The notes beneath the pieces are model-generated. The model was given only the letters and a program-made list of their open reading frames with translations, was not told the DNA's origin and ran no database searches. This document shows positions 17,701 through 24,249 of a stretch of 32,404 bases of DNA, piece after piece (position 1 is the stretch's first letter; each line of letters opens with the position of its first letter). Position numbers and translations under genes: made by a program. The DNA is taken from contig WAOD01000071.1 in NCBI GenBank assembly GCA_015521465.1, positions 1 to 32,404 of the forward strand. Reading direction: 5' to 3'. The DNA is from DHVE2 group archaeon (GTDB lineage: Archaea; Thermoplasmatota; Thermoplasmata; Thermoplasmatales; Aciduliprofundaceae).

Positions 17701-18503
17701 AGGTAAACGGCTCTGCATTATCGTATACTGATCGCTCTGTAACCAATGGAGTAACCTATTATTACTATGTGACCGCTGTGAATTCAGCCGGAGAAAGCGA
17801 GAAGAGTAACGAAGCAAATGCAACACCCAGCGCAACCATGGGGCTTTTGTCCAACAAGATACTGTTTGTGGACGATGACGATGGTAGTATTTACAGCGAG
17901 TATGTGGAAGATGCTCTCAACAATTCTTACATAAAGAGTAGATTTGAGGTTTATGAGTGGGATGTGTACCAGATTGGAAGAACACCCACTTATAAAGAGC
18001 TGGAAGAATACGGCATAGTGGTTTGGAGCACTGGTTATGCGTATAAGGACACTTTGACTGAAGATGACCAGGATAACTTGATTAAGTACCTTAACGCTGG
18101 CGGAAGGTTGTATTTGACATCACAGGATTTCCTCTGGGAAGTTTCTGATGGATATGATGGTGGGGTGTACAATAATTTTGTAAATGATTACCTGGGAGTT
18201 ATCGGTGTGACCAACGATGTGGGCTACAACAAGGTTTACGGGGTTAGTGGTGATCCGATAACAGGAAACCTTGCACCTGTTCCTTTGCAGTATCCTTTCC
18301 ACAACTACGATGATAGAATACAGATAGCAAGCGGTGCCCACGCGATATTCAAGGATAGCAAGGGCTATGCAGTTGGAGACAGATACTCTTCCGGGAATTT
18401 CAGGGTGGTATTCACAGCGTTTTCATTTGAGGCTATTGACAAGTACGATTCGGAGAACGGAATAATGGTAATGAATCACATCATCTCATGGCTTGCGAGT
18501 TAA
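14787..18503 (+). CDS. secreted multidomain protein: GATase-like domains, FN3 domains and an inserted Kelch propeller
   Basis: 1238 residues, beginning with a signal/anchor helix (WAVVLLLGVMVSSGVYMGF). Domains: (1) GATase/DUF4350-like fold, about 35-275 (ILNFVSNGGSLIYIADH); (2) first half of an FN3 domain from about 284 (APQNLAAVSGNGYVKLTWNS); (3) Kelch-like repeats, about 309-632, each ending in a D/N-x-W strand (YDPQTGTWTDL, SSNTWTRL, YDPSTDTWEKL, VTNKWVKM, IPTNTWIHL); (4) second half of the same FN3 (EYRIYRGT...YYYYVTAVNSAGES), about 636-695; (5) ILFVDDDGG GATase-like domain, about 703-910; (6) intact FN3, about 925-1014; (7) second ILFVDDDDG domain to the end. No catalytic triad is evident. 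Probably an extracellular or wall-associated binding protein; function unknown. Start ATG 14787 has AAGGTG upstream. Confidence 0.85.
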   Translation: MLSWVGTKWAVVLLLGVMVSSGVYMGFSHNEQFSQRSQAKVLFDFTKDEDAGNADWRIDGAYSSFAHALKNAGFSVGEIGTGHGTITSQELQGCKVLIIPEPQDKFTSSERSAILNFVSNGGSLIYIADHPGSDRNHNGYSSWKIWNNNLNFDSVFGITLLSTESGKNGHKITDIENVPVLTDGVSAFGMWEGATMSVSGNAKAVAYQNIGGVNYAVMAYTYYGSGKVIVFGDSSTFDDGTPDSANHHDNVYDGWSKYNDATLGIDMVRWASQSSSNSSSNVLGAPQNLAAVSGNGYVKLTWNSPATGNATWHYATNTSFDGGYGEAMAWDGHYIYILRQKDSKSTPMFYRYDPQTGTWTDLSSGLPNVPFENGVAMAYDYHGHIYVLTGGSYRSNGDRVYFYMYTISSNTWTRLADAPHVEGPGDAIVYSGYDHMIYAFLGRAHYIGSYNPGSYSIFARYDPSTDTWEKLSFPSWWPDEGTDDGASLAWTGGRYIYGLEGEFYENSPLRGFARYDIVTNKWVKMQDIPDPEGVGDGGSLIWLGHYYPSLSNVIFALGGNGCNETPGYYFFEYNIPTNTWIHLPDIPYPVGDFVGNRLGYADGKIFYWQGTPNTWNGGGKRIYYYPVPVSSGSNVSEYRIYRGTSSEGETYLAEVNGTSLSYTDRSVTNGVTYYYYVTAVNSAGESDKSNEVSATPHKSMAQKLILFVDDDGGKSYSNYVQEAISDSGYSFDTWDVNAKGYPSFSDFQNYRVVVWTTGSMWRDVLNSEEQSALEKYLNDGGKLYISSQDLLWDLNDGNDGNINNNFVSNYLGVSGVKNDQDYKNVYGVSNDPITSSFSKIILKFPFTNYADEITPGYGSGIFTDANGNYVASRYDSGTFRTVFTAFPFEAVELENSDTGAELMKSIITWLLNGSASDNNVSVPGAPLDLRATGGNGEVHLEWNPPDENGGSVITGYRIYRGTNSGGETYLEEVNGSALSYTDRSVTNGVTYYYYVTAVNSAGESEKSNEANATPSATMGLLSNKILFVDDDDGSIYSEYVEDALNNSYIKSRFEVYEWDVYQIGRTPTYKELEEYGIVVWSTGYAYKDTLTEDDQDNLIKYLNAGGRLYLTSQDFLWEVSDGYDGGVYNNFVNDYLGVIGVTNDVGYNKVYGVSGDPITGNLAPVPLQYPFHNYDDRIQIASGAHAIFKDSKGYAVGDRYSSGNFRVVFTAFSFEAIDKYDSENGIMVMNHIISWLAS
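16698..16859 (+). repeat. FN3 coding repeat, copy A
   Basis: Codes for the C-terminal half of the interrupted FN3 domain. By hand count it differs from copy B (17652-17813) at about 20 of 162 bases, mostly third codon positions, with no indels, so the two halves were duplicated or gene-converted. Confidence 0.85.
17652..17813 (+). repeat. FN3 coding repeat, copy B
   Basis: Copy of 16698-16859 within the uninterrupted FN3 domain of the same gene. The amino acid stretch NGVTYYYYVTAVNSAGES is identical in both. Confidence 0.85.
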
Positions 18504-18519
18504 GTGGAGTGGTTTCAGC

Positions 18520-19197
18520 ATGCCATCTCGGCTGATAACGACGGCTGTCGTGGCGGTTATTGTGACTGCAGGAATAGCCGCCTACTTTTCCATTTCTTTT
18601 TCACCATCTTCAAGCTCCAGCGCGCTATCTATTTCCAGTTACAAAGTAATACCCGGTGCAGATGCGCCCATCATGAAGTTGAAATTCTCTCATTCTCTAA
18701 AAAAATTCGCCACCGTGCTGTTAAAAGATTCTGATTATAATACTGTGGGCAGGTGGGAACCGCACCCATATCCCGCAGAAAAGGTGGATATATCCAGCAT
18801 AAATCCTCCTAATTTGATCGGCACTTATTATGTTGTTGTGAAATACGGAGATGAAGATGTTCTCAATACCTCATTGATTTTCAACATACCTGTTTTAAAT
18901 GTAACATCCGTTCATGTCGAAAAAGCTACCAAGGACACCGATGTTTTTCTTGAGTATATTAATCTTACTATGATTGTAGATGGCCATGCACCTTATTACT
19001 ATAATCATTTTTACTGGAAGATTGGCACTACACGGGGCGTGGAGAAAGTATCCATCAATTACTTTGATACGGGAATGCCAAGAACATTGCACATAAATAT
19101 TGGACGGCATTTTAATTCAGGAACTTATACACTAACTGTTTATTTTGATTATTCTGGCTCCTCTACCGAGGTGGTTGAAAAGGAAATAACCATTTAG
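18520..19197 (+). CDS. small secreted or membrane-anchored beta-rich protein, unknown function
   Basis: 225 residues from the ATG at 18520. An N-terminal hydrophobic helix (LITTAVVAVIVTAGIAAYFSI) is followed by a Ser-rich linker and then two apparent beta-sandwich-like parts (for example NLIGTYYVVVKYGDEDVL and SGTYTLTVYFDYSGSSTEVVEK). Several N-x-S/T sites fit a protein outside the membrane. It follows the large secreted gene by 16 bases and shares its strand, so the two are probably co-transcribed and may work together on the cell surface. No family is recognised. An upstream in-frame TTG at 18493 is an unlikely start. The stop codon abuts the stop codon of the convergent Lrp gene. Confidence 0.7.
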   Translation: MPSRLITTAVVAVIVTAGIAAYFSISFSPSSSSSALSISSYKVIPGADAPIMKLKFSHSLKKFATVLLKDSDYNTVGRWEPHPYPAEKVDISSINPPNLIGTYYVVVKYGDEDVLNTSLIFNIPVLNVTSVHVEKATKDTDVFLEYINLTMIVDGHAPYYYNHFYWKIGTTRGVEKVSINYFDTGMPRTLHINIGRHFNSGTYTLTVYFDYSGSSTEVVEKEITI

Positions 19198-19620
19198 TCA
19201 TTTCACCCTTTCCATTATTATTGCCGGGCACAGATCCCTGACTCCTCTAACCTTGCCCACTTTTTTAGACAAAAACTCAAAAAGTGCCTCTCCGTTTTCG
19301 CTCCACACCTCGCACATTATCATGTGATCTCCCGAAGATGTGGCAACCCACTTTACTTCTTCAAACTCCGCTATTTTTCTTGCCGCTTCCAAAAGGTATT
19401 TGGGCTCAACATCCAGTCCCAGTATCGTTACTGTTTTATATCCTAATTTTTCAGGATCCACCTCTATTGTAAATTTTTTAATGACTCCTTCTTTTTCTAA
19501 TTCGTTTATTCTTTTTCTTATTGTTGCCTCTGTTAAATTCATTTTTTTAGCTATTTCTGTGTAAGGTGTTCTTGAATTTTGAAGTAATATCTCAATTATT
19601 TTTCTGTCTTTATCGTCCAT
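19198..19620 (-). CDS. Lrp/AsnC-family transcriptional regulator
   Basis: 140 residues, the normal length. The N-terminal helix-turn-helix is MDDKDRKIIEILLQNSRTPY...IAKKMNLTEATIRKRINELEKEGVI. The C-terminal RAM effector domain (KTVTILGLDVEPKYLLEAARKIAEFEEVKWV) ends in a strand that helps form dimers and octamers. Such proteins often regulate the neighbouring divergent gene and themselves; here that neighbour is the flavin reductase heading the oxygen-defence cluster. TTTATTAA about 31 bases upstream on the minus strand could be its TATA box, giving a nearly leaderless mRNA. Effector unknown. Confidence 0.93.
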   Translation of the reverse strand: MDDKDRKIIEILLQNSRTPYTEIAKKMNLTEATIRKRINELEKEGVIKKFTIEVDPEKLGYKTVTILGLDVEPKYLLEAARKIAEFEEVKWVATSSGDHMIMCEVWSENGEALFEFLSKKVGKVRGVRDLCPAIIMERVK

Positions 19621-19655
19621 TAATCAAAGGTAATACAGCATGTTTAATAAAGTTT

Positions 19656-19706
19656 TTCGAAAAGATTATTTGCAAAATTCGAACTAAAAATTTATATATG
19701 TCGAAC
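19656..19706. promoter_or_regulatory. three phased TTCGAA-type sites in the divergent lrp / flavin reductase promoter
   Basis: TTCGAA at 19656-19661 and 19678-19683 and the near match GTCGAA (in TGTCGAACA) at 19700-19705 have centres exactly 22 bp apart (19658.5, 19680.5, 19702.5). The third site adjoins the flavin reductase TATA box, and the first lies just upstream of the likely lrp TATA box. The spacing of about two helical turns puts all three on one DNA face, as expected for a multimeric regulator such as Lrp. Binding by the neighbouring Lrp is inference. Confidence 0.5.
19691..19698 (+). promoter_or_regulatory. TATA box of the flavin reductase gene
   Basis: TTTATATA centred 27 bases before the ATG at 19722; no ribosome site precedes that ATG, so the message is probably leaderless. 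This argues against the in-frame ATG at 19698, which lies in the box itself. Confidence 0.75.
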
Positions 19707-19721
19707 ATATTACCTGTGTTG

Positions 19722-20240
19722 ATGGGAAGTGTAAAAGATGTATTGCACAGCATAAATTACGGTATGTATGTTGTTTCCTCTAAAAAAGGAGATAAAATAA
19801 ACGGACAGGTGGTAAATACTGTATTTCAGATAACACCTGTGCCGGTAACCATTGCCACAAGTATAAATAAAGATAACTTAACTCATGAGTTTATAAATTC
19901 AAGCGGAGTGTTTACAGTATCTATTTTGTCAAAGGATGCTCCTTTCAAGCTAATAGGCCTTTTTGGCTTTCGCTCAGGTCGGGATGTTGATAAGTTTTCT
20001 CAGGTTGATTATGGTATTGGGGATAATGGTGCTCCGTATTTGAGAGAACACGCTGTAGCTTATCTTGAGGCAAAGGTAATCAAAAAAGAGGAATTGTTTA
20101 CCCACACTATTTTCATCGGGGAGGTAATTGGTGGGAAAATGCTCACTGGGGGGGAACCAATGACTTATGATTATTATCATAATGATATTAAGGGGAAAAC
20201 ACCCAAAAATGCAGCCACTTATTCAGGGGGTGGTTTGTGA
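19722..20240 (+). CDS. FMN-binding flavin reductase-like protein (Hrb-type)
   Basis: 172 residues of the split-barrel flavin reductase fold. The sequence pattern INYGMYVVSSKKGDKINGQ, NTVFQITPVPVTIA, HEFINSSGVFTVSILS, GLFGFRSGRDVDKF and THTIFIGEV...GEPMTYDYYH matches, from memory of the family, the flavin reductase half of high-molecular-weight rubredoxin (Hrb) of Moorella and relatives, where NADH reduces FMN and passes electrons to the fused rubredoxin and then FprA. Here the rubredoxin is a separate gene 110 bases downstream, followed by FprA, so the same electron route is likely with split components. ATG 19722 is chosen from the TATA box position and because the family match begins there. 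Confidence 0.85.
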   Translation: MGSVKDVLHSINYGMYVVSSKKGDKINGQVVNTVFQITPVPVTIATSINKDNLTHEFINSSGVFTVSILSKDAPFKLIGLFGFRSGRDVDKFSQVDYGIGDNGAPYLREHAVAYLEAKVIKKEELFTHTIFIGEVIGGKMLTGGEPMTYDYYHNDIKGKTPKNAATYSGGGL

Positions 20241-20269
20241 TGTTTGCTGGAATTTTCATTTTTAGGTTG

Positions 20270-20277
20270 TTTATATC
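20270..20277 (+). promoter_or_regulatory. TATA box before rubredoxin
   Basis: TTTATATC lies about 77 bases before the rubredoxin ATG, giving an untranslated leader of around 50 bases. The leader contains an imperfect inverted repeat (GGAAATC at 20290-20296 and GATTTTCC at 20303-20310), a possible operator or small hairpin. This would allow the rubredoxin-to-peroxiredoxin genes to be driven separately from the flavin reductase. Confidence 0.5.
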
Positions 20278-20350
20278 TTATGATTGTGGGGAAATCGATG
20301 GGGATTTTCCTTTGATAACATGTGAAACTGTGTTAAAAGGAGGTGTTTAA

Positions 20351-20512
20351 ATGAAGTATAGGTGTACAATATGTGGGTATATATATGACCCTGAAGTCGG
20401 AGATCCGGACAGCGAGATTCCTGCTGGCACACCATTTGAGGATCTTCCAGAGGAATGGGTTTGTCCCGTGTGCGGAGCTTCGAAGGATCTCTTTGAGCCG
20501 GTGGAGGATTGA
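20351..20512 (+). CDS. rubredoxin
   Basis: 53 residues with the two iron-binding knuckles CTICGY (C5, C8) and CPVCGA (C38, C41) and the conserved aromatic residues YRC and EEWVCP. Rubredoxin is a one-electron carrier; it feeds FprA-type oxidases, rubrerythrin and superoxide reductase, all encoded just downstream. The start has an excellent ribosome site, AGGAGGTG, seven bases from the ATG. The stop is two bases before the FprA start codon, so the two are translationally coupled. Confidence 0.97.
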   Translation: MKYRCTICGYIYDPEVGDPDSEIPAGTPFEDLPEEWVCPVCGASKDLFEPVED

Positions 20513-20514
20513 AA

Positions 20515-21699
20515 ATGATAAGAAAAATAGCGGATGGAGTTTACAACGTAGGAGCGATAGACTGGGAACGGACGCTCTTCGATGAAATAGTCTCTACGCC
20601 ACAGGGAACCAGTTACAACTCGTATTTGGTGGAAGGCAATGAAAAAACCGCATTGATTGATACAGTAGAACCGGAGAAGGTGGAGCAACTTTTGGCGAAC
20701 CTGGAAGAATTGAATGTGAAAAAAATTGATTACATCGTTTCCAACCATGCTGAGCAGGACCATTCCGGAGCGATACCTGTTCTACTTGAGAAATATCCCG
20801 GTGCAAAGGTTGTTACAAATGCAAAGTGCAAAGGGTTCGAGATGGATCTTCTTCCTCTTGAGGATGAGGATTTCATCGTAATCAAAGAAGGAGATACTCT
20901 TGATCTCGGAGGAAAAACGCTGAAGTTCATAATGACTCCGTGGGTTCACTGGCCTGAAACAATGACCACATTCTTGGTGGAAGATAAAATTGCGTTCACC
21001 TGCGACTTCTTCGGGTCGCACGCGGCTACAACGCATGCTTTTGCGGAGCAGTACGATAGGATATATCATGAGGCTAAGAGATATTACGCGGAAATCATGA
21101 TGCCATTCAGGCAGATAATAACGAGGAACATAAAGAAAATAGAAGAATTGGGGCCGAGGATAATCGCTCCGAGCCACGGACCCGCTTACAAAGAGCCCAA
21201 ATACATAATTGATGCATACAAAGAGTGGATATCCGAGAAGACGAAGAACGAAGTCCTAATTCTATACGTGTCCATGCACGGAAGCACAAAGAAAATGGTT
21301 GACGCTTTAGTGGATTACTTGGGTGAAGAGGGTGTGGAAGTGAAGGTTCGAGATCTTATACACTCAGACATGGGCGAAATAGCGATAGATTTAGTTGATG
21401 TTACCACTTTGGTTTTAGCGACTCCAACCATGCTCGCTGGGCCGCACCCCAATGCGGTTTATGCGGCGTACATTGCCAATGCGCTGAAGCCGAAGGTGAA
21501 AATTGTGGGGATCATGGGCTCCTACGGCTGGGGTGGAAGAACAGTGGACATACTGAAGAGCAATCTCGGCGCGTTGAAGGTGGAGCTTCTTGAGCCTCTG
21601 TTAATAAAGGGGATACCCAAGGAAGAGGATTATGAGAAGATAAAAAAATTCGCAAAGACAATCGCGGAGAAGCACCGTGAGATAGGGGTGATGAAATGA
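20515..21699 (+). CDS. fprA: A-type diiron flavoprotein (FprA / rubredoxin:oxygen oxidoreductase)
   Basis: 394 residues: an N-terminal metallo-beta-lactamase-like diiron domain and a C-terminal flavodoxin domain from about 245 (VLILYVSMHGSTKKM). All iron ligands of the family are present: H78, E80, D82 and H83 in NHAEQDH, H145 in WVHWPE, D164 in TCDFFGS and H221 in PSHGPAY. The enzyme reduces O2 to water, or NO to N2O, without releasing radicals. In methanogens the donor is coenzyme F420; here the coupled rubredoxin gene argues for rubredoxin. ATG 20515 has GGAGG seven bases upstream. It overlaps the next gene by four bases. Confidence 0.96.
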   Translation: MIRKIADGVYNVGAIDWERTLFDEIVSTPQGTSYNSYLVEGNEKTALIDTVEPEKVEQLLANLEELNVKKIDYIVSNHAEQDHSGAIPVLLEKYPGAKVVTNAKCKGFEMDLLPLEDEDFIVIKEGDTLDLGGKTLKFIMTPWVHWPETMTTFLVEDKIAFTCDFFGSHAATTHAFAEQYDRIYHEAKRYYAEIMMPFRQIITRNIKKIEELGPRIIAPSHGPAYKEPKYIIDAYKEWISEKTKNEVLILYVSMHGSTKKMVDALVDYLGEEGVEVKVRDLIHSDMGEIAIDLVDVTTLVLATPTMLAGPHPNAVYAAYIANALKPKVKIVGIMGSYGWGGRTVDILKSNLGALKVELLEPLLIKGIPKEEDYEKIKKFAKTIAEKHREIGVMK

Positions 21700-22169
21700 A
21701 GCCTGGAGATGAGGCGGTGGATTTTTGTCTTCCGGATTACGAGGGCAAGGAGCACTGCCTGCACGATTTCCGGGGAAAATGGATCGTTCTTTACTTCTAC
21801 CCCAAGGACAACACATCCGGCTGCACGAGAGAGGCGAAGGAATTCACGGAGATGAAGGATAAGTTCGAAAAATTAAACGCAGTGATAATAGGGGTAAGCA
21901 AAGATTCACCCAAGAGCCATGCTAAGTTTATAGAAAAGCACGGTTTAAAAATACTGCTTTTGAGCGATGAGAACCACGAAATATTAGAGAAGTACGGTGC
22001 CTGGGGTAAGAAGAAAAGTTACGGAAAGGAATACTTCGGGACTATAAGGAGCACCTTTCTTATCGATCCCGAGGGAAAAATCGTGCACGTTTGGCCAAAG
22101 GTTCGGGTGAGCGGGCATGTTGAGAAAGTTCTGAAAAAACTTGAGGAGGTGATTGAGAATGGATATTGA
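21696..22169 (+). CDS. PrxQ/BCP-type peroxiredoxin without the usual resolving cysteine
   Basis: 157 residues, normal for PrxQ. The peroxidatic cysteine is C43 in NTSGCTREAKEF. Bacterial BCP often has the resolving cysteine five residues later; here that position is Lys48. The only other cysteines are C11 and C21 near the N-terminus, so it either works as a one-Cys enzyme reduced by an external partner or uses one of those unusual positions. It removes H2O2 and organic peroxides in the cytosol. ATGA overlap with fprA indicates co-translation. Confidence 0.93.
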   Translation: MKPGDEAVDFCLPDYEGKEHCLHDFRGKWIVLYFYPKDNTSGCTREAKEFTEMKDKFEKLNAVIIGVSKDSPKSHAKFIEKHGLKILLLSDENHEILEKYGAWGKKKSYGKEYFGTIRSTFLIDPEGKIVHVWPKVRVSGHVEKVLKKLEEVIENGY

Positions 22170-22647
22170 AAAATACAATCTGAAAACGTTGCTTCTTGCA
22201 GCTATAAAAAGTGAGATAGATAGCAAGAAATTGTACGAAGATTTGGCGGGGCGAGTTAAGAACATGATGTTCAAGGACCGCCTTCTGTTTTTAGCGAACG
22301 AGGAGGAGAAGCACAGGGCATATCTGGAAGCGCTTTACAGGAAAAAGTTTCCTAATGAGGAATTGGTGGTTCCGGAGCACACGCCGGTGCCTCTGCCTGG
22401 AGTGGATGGAAGCGAGGATAGATTACTAAGCGAGATCATCGAAGATGCCATGAAAGCGGAACTGGCGGCAAAGGATTTCTACGAAAGCATGAAGGATTTG
22501 CTTCATGACGATGAGAACAAGAAGATGCTTCAAATCCTGGCGAATATGGAGCTGGGTCACTATGATTTGCTTGCCAGGGAGCTTGAAAATCTGAAAAATT
22601 TTGAAGATTATGATACATACTGGCCTATGATGCATGCAGGGCCATAA
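22159..22647 (+). CDS. rubrerythrin-like ferritin-fold protein lacking the rubredoxin domain
   Basis: 162 residues predicted as a four-helix bundle. Two half-repeats carry diiron motifs: AIKSEIDSKKLYEDL with NEEEKHRAYLEAL, and DAMKAELAAKDFYESM with NMELGHYDLL (E...ExxH twice). There are no Cys-x-x-Cys pairs, so it must take electrons from a separate rubredoxin such as the one at the head of the operon. Peroxide reduction or iron handling is the likely role. ATG 22159 has GGAGGTG upstream and overlaps the preceding gene by 11 bases. Confidence 0.88.
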   Translation: MDIEKYNLKTLLLAAIKSEIDSKKLYEDLAGRVKNMMFKDRLLFLANEEEKHRAYLEALYRKKFPNEELVVPEHTPVPLPGVDGSEDRLLSEIIEDAMKAELAAKDFYESMKDLLHDDENKKMLQILANMELGHYDLLARELENLKNFEDYDTYWPMMHAGP

Positions 22648-22657
22648 GGTGAAAAAT

Positions 22658-22849
22658 ATGAAAGGAAAAGCAATCTTAATAAAAATAATAGACTTTGAGA
22701 GCGATTTAGAGTTTGTAAATAAAAGTGATGAATTTGAGGCAGATGCAGTGTATGCAGAGCCTATTGATTTGGAGGAGCTTTGTGATATAATATCTGGATT
22801 GATAGAAGATTCGGAAATGAAATTGGCTAAAAAGAAGGTGAAAAAATGA
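22658..22849 (+). CDS. 63-residue protein of unknown function within the oxygen-defence operon
   Basis: The start at ATG 22658 has AAGGTG upstream, and the stop overlaps the rubrerythrin start by four bases (ATGA), so it is very probably translated. The sequence starts with a beta-like strand ([10 protein letters not shown]), then an acidic middle ([21 protein letters not shown], shown here as its two parts [10 protein letters not shown] and [11 protein letters not shown]) and a basic end (KLAKKKVKK). A single cysteine lies in the acidic helix. No family recognised. Position suggests a helper of rubrerythrin or the diiron proteins; that is inference. Confidence 0.75.
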   Translation: MKGKAILIKIIDFESDLEFVNKSDEFEADAVYAEPIDLEELCDIISGLIEDSEMKLAKKKVKK

Positions 22850-23352
22850 GAAAGATGGTTGAGAAAAGTTTGGAAGAAGCGTTTGCGGGCGAGAGCATGG
22901 CGCATATGAAATACACAATATTTGCAGAAGTGGCGGAGAAGGAGGGAAAGAAGAATATTGCACGATTATTCAGGGCGATAGCGTACGCGGAATTCGTTCA
23001 TGCGAAGAATCACGCTAGGAATTTAGGTTACATAAAGAGCACGGAGGAGAATCTAAAGACTGCAATAGGCGGAGAAACATTTGAAGTTGAGGATATGTAT
23101 CCTGCGTATCTTGAGCTAGCAAAGTACTTTGAAGAGAAAGGCGCAGAGCGCTCGTTCCACTACGCAATAGAGGCAGAGAAAATTCACGCAGAGCTATACA
23201 GCGAGGCAAAGAAAAAAGCCGAAAATAACGAAGATATAGAAGAGGAAGACATCTACATATGCCCTGTGTGCGGATACACATATATGGGTGAGGAGCCGCC
23301 GGAGAAGTGTCCGGTTTGCGGAGCTCCTCGCGAAAAATTTGAGAAGTTCTAA
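22846..23352 (+). CDS. rbr: rubrerythrin
   Basis: 168 residues. The N-terminal four-helix diiron domain has the ligand pattern [27 protein letters not shown], ...[14 protein letters not shown] and [12 protein letters not shown]-terminal rubredoxin-like domain holds CPVCGY and [11 protein letters not shown]. Rubrerythrin reduces H2O2 to water with electrons from rubredoxin/NAD(P)H. Its length is slightly under the ~190 of classical rubrerythrins, typical of archaeal forms. It overlaps the small upstream gene (ATGA) and is 12 bases from ferritin. Confidence 0.96.
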   Translation: MRKMVEKSLEEAFAGESMAHMKYTIFAEVAEKEGKKNIARLFRAIAYAEFVHAKNHARNLGYIKSTEENLKTAIGGETFEVEDMYPAYLELAKYFEEKGAERSFHYAIEAEKIHAELYSEAKKKAENNEDIEEEDIYICPVCGYTYMGEEPPEKCPVCGAPREKFEKF

Positions 23353-23364
23353 GGAGGTGAAAAA

Positions 23365-23880
23365 ATGATAGATAAGGAAATAGAAGAAGCGATAAACAAA
23401 CAGATAAATGAAGAACTCTACTCGTCGTACCTGTATCTTTCGATGTCGGCGTACTTTGAAAACATAGGATTAAGAGGTTTCGCCAACTGGATGTACGTGC
23501 AGTACCAGGAGGAGAAGGATCACGCTATGAAGTTCTACCGGTATTTAATTGAGCGAGGGGGCCGTGTAAAGCTCTACGCTATTAACGAACCGCCTCACGA
23601 ATGGGACTCGCCATTGCACGCTTTTGAAGAGACTCTAAAGCATGAAAAGCACATAACCCAGTGCATAAACGAGCTTGTTGATTTGGCGGAGAAAAAGAAG
23701 GACAGGGCGACTTTTAATTTGCTCCAGTGGTATGTTGATGAGCAGGTTGAAGAGGAGGCAAATGACGAGGAAATTATACAGATGCTGAAGATGATCGGTA
23801 ACCAGGGGCATGGCTTGCTCATGCTGGATCGTGAGCTTGCCACGAGAACTTACACTCCCCTTGTGAATGAAGGAACATAA
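23365..23880 (+). CDS. ftn: ferritin (FTN type, non-heme)
   Basis: 171 residues of a cage-forming iron-storage protein. The ferroxidase ligands are visible in NEELYSSYLYLSM and YQEEKDHAMKF (ExxH), with further Glu in HAFEETLKHE and EQVEEEANDEE. Storing Fe(III) limits Fenton reactions, matching the peroxide-removing neighbours. A strong AAGGAGGTGA ribosome site lies five bases before the ATG. No heme-binding Met typical of bacterioferritin was identified at the dimer interface. Confidence 0.96.
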   Translation: MIDKEIEEAINKQINEELYSSYLYLSMSAYFENIGLRGFANWMYVQYQEEKDHAMKFYRYLIERGGRVKLYAINEPPHEWDSPLHAFEETLKHEKHITQCINELVDLAEKKKDRATFNLLQWYVDEQVEEEANDEEIIQMLKMIGNQGHGLLMLDRELATRTYTPLVNEGT

Positions 23881-23896
23881 AAGGAGGTGATTAAAA

Positions 23897-24244
23897 ATGT
23901 TGAGTGAAACCATAAAGAGTGGAGACTGGAAAGGAGAGAAGCACGTGCCTGTGATAGAGTACAGAAAGGACGGAGAGATGATAGAGGTGGAAGTGGCCGT
24001 GGGCAAAGAAGTGCCGCATCCGAACACGCCAGAGCATCACATAGCGTGGATTGAACTGTATTTCAAGCCAGAGGACGGACAATTCCCAATTTTAATAGGC
24101 AGGGTGGATTTCAGCAATCACAGCGAGCCACTAACAGAGCCCAGAGCAAAGTTCTATTTCAAAGCTGGAAAGAAAGGAAAATTGATGGCGCTTAGTTACT
24201 GCAACATACACGGGCTCTGGCAGAACGAAGTTGACATGGAGTGA
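23897..24244 (+). CDS. sor: superoxide reductase (neelaredoxin type)
   Basis: 115 residues with only the catalytic iron centre (1Fe-SOR). Ligands are in the expected places: E14 and H16 in GEKHVP, H41 and H47 in PHPNTPEHHIAWIE, and C102 and H105 in SYCNIHGLW. The reaction is reduction of superoxide to H2O2 without making O2, with rubredoxin as usual donor. The N-terminal desulforedoxin domain of desulfoferrodoxins is absent. A strong ribosome site AAGGAGGTGA precedes the start. Confidence 0.97.
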   Translation: MLSETIKSGDWKGEKHVPVIEYRKDGEMIEVEVAVGKEVPHPNTPEHHIAWIELYFKPEDGQFPILIGRVDFSNHSEPLTEPRAKFYFKAGKKGKLMALSYCNIHGLWQNEVDME

Positions 24245-24249
24245 AAATA

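Noticed and set aside
20288-20310. Possible riboswitch in the rubredoxin leader
   Set aside because: Only one short imperfect inverted repeat is visible; no known riboswitch consensus was recognised, so it is noted only as a possible operator or hairpin.
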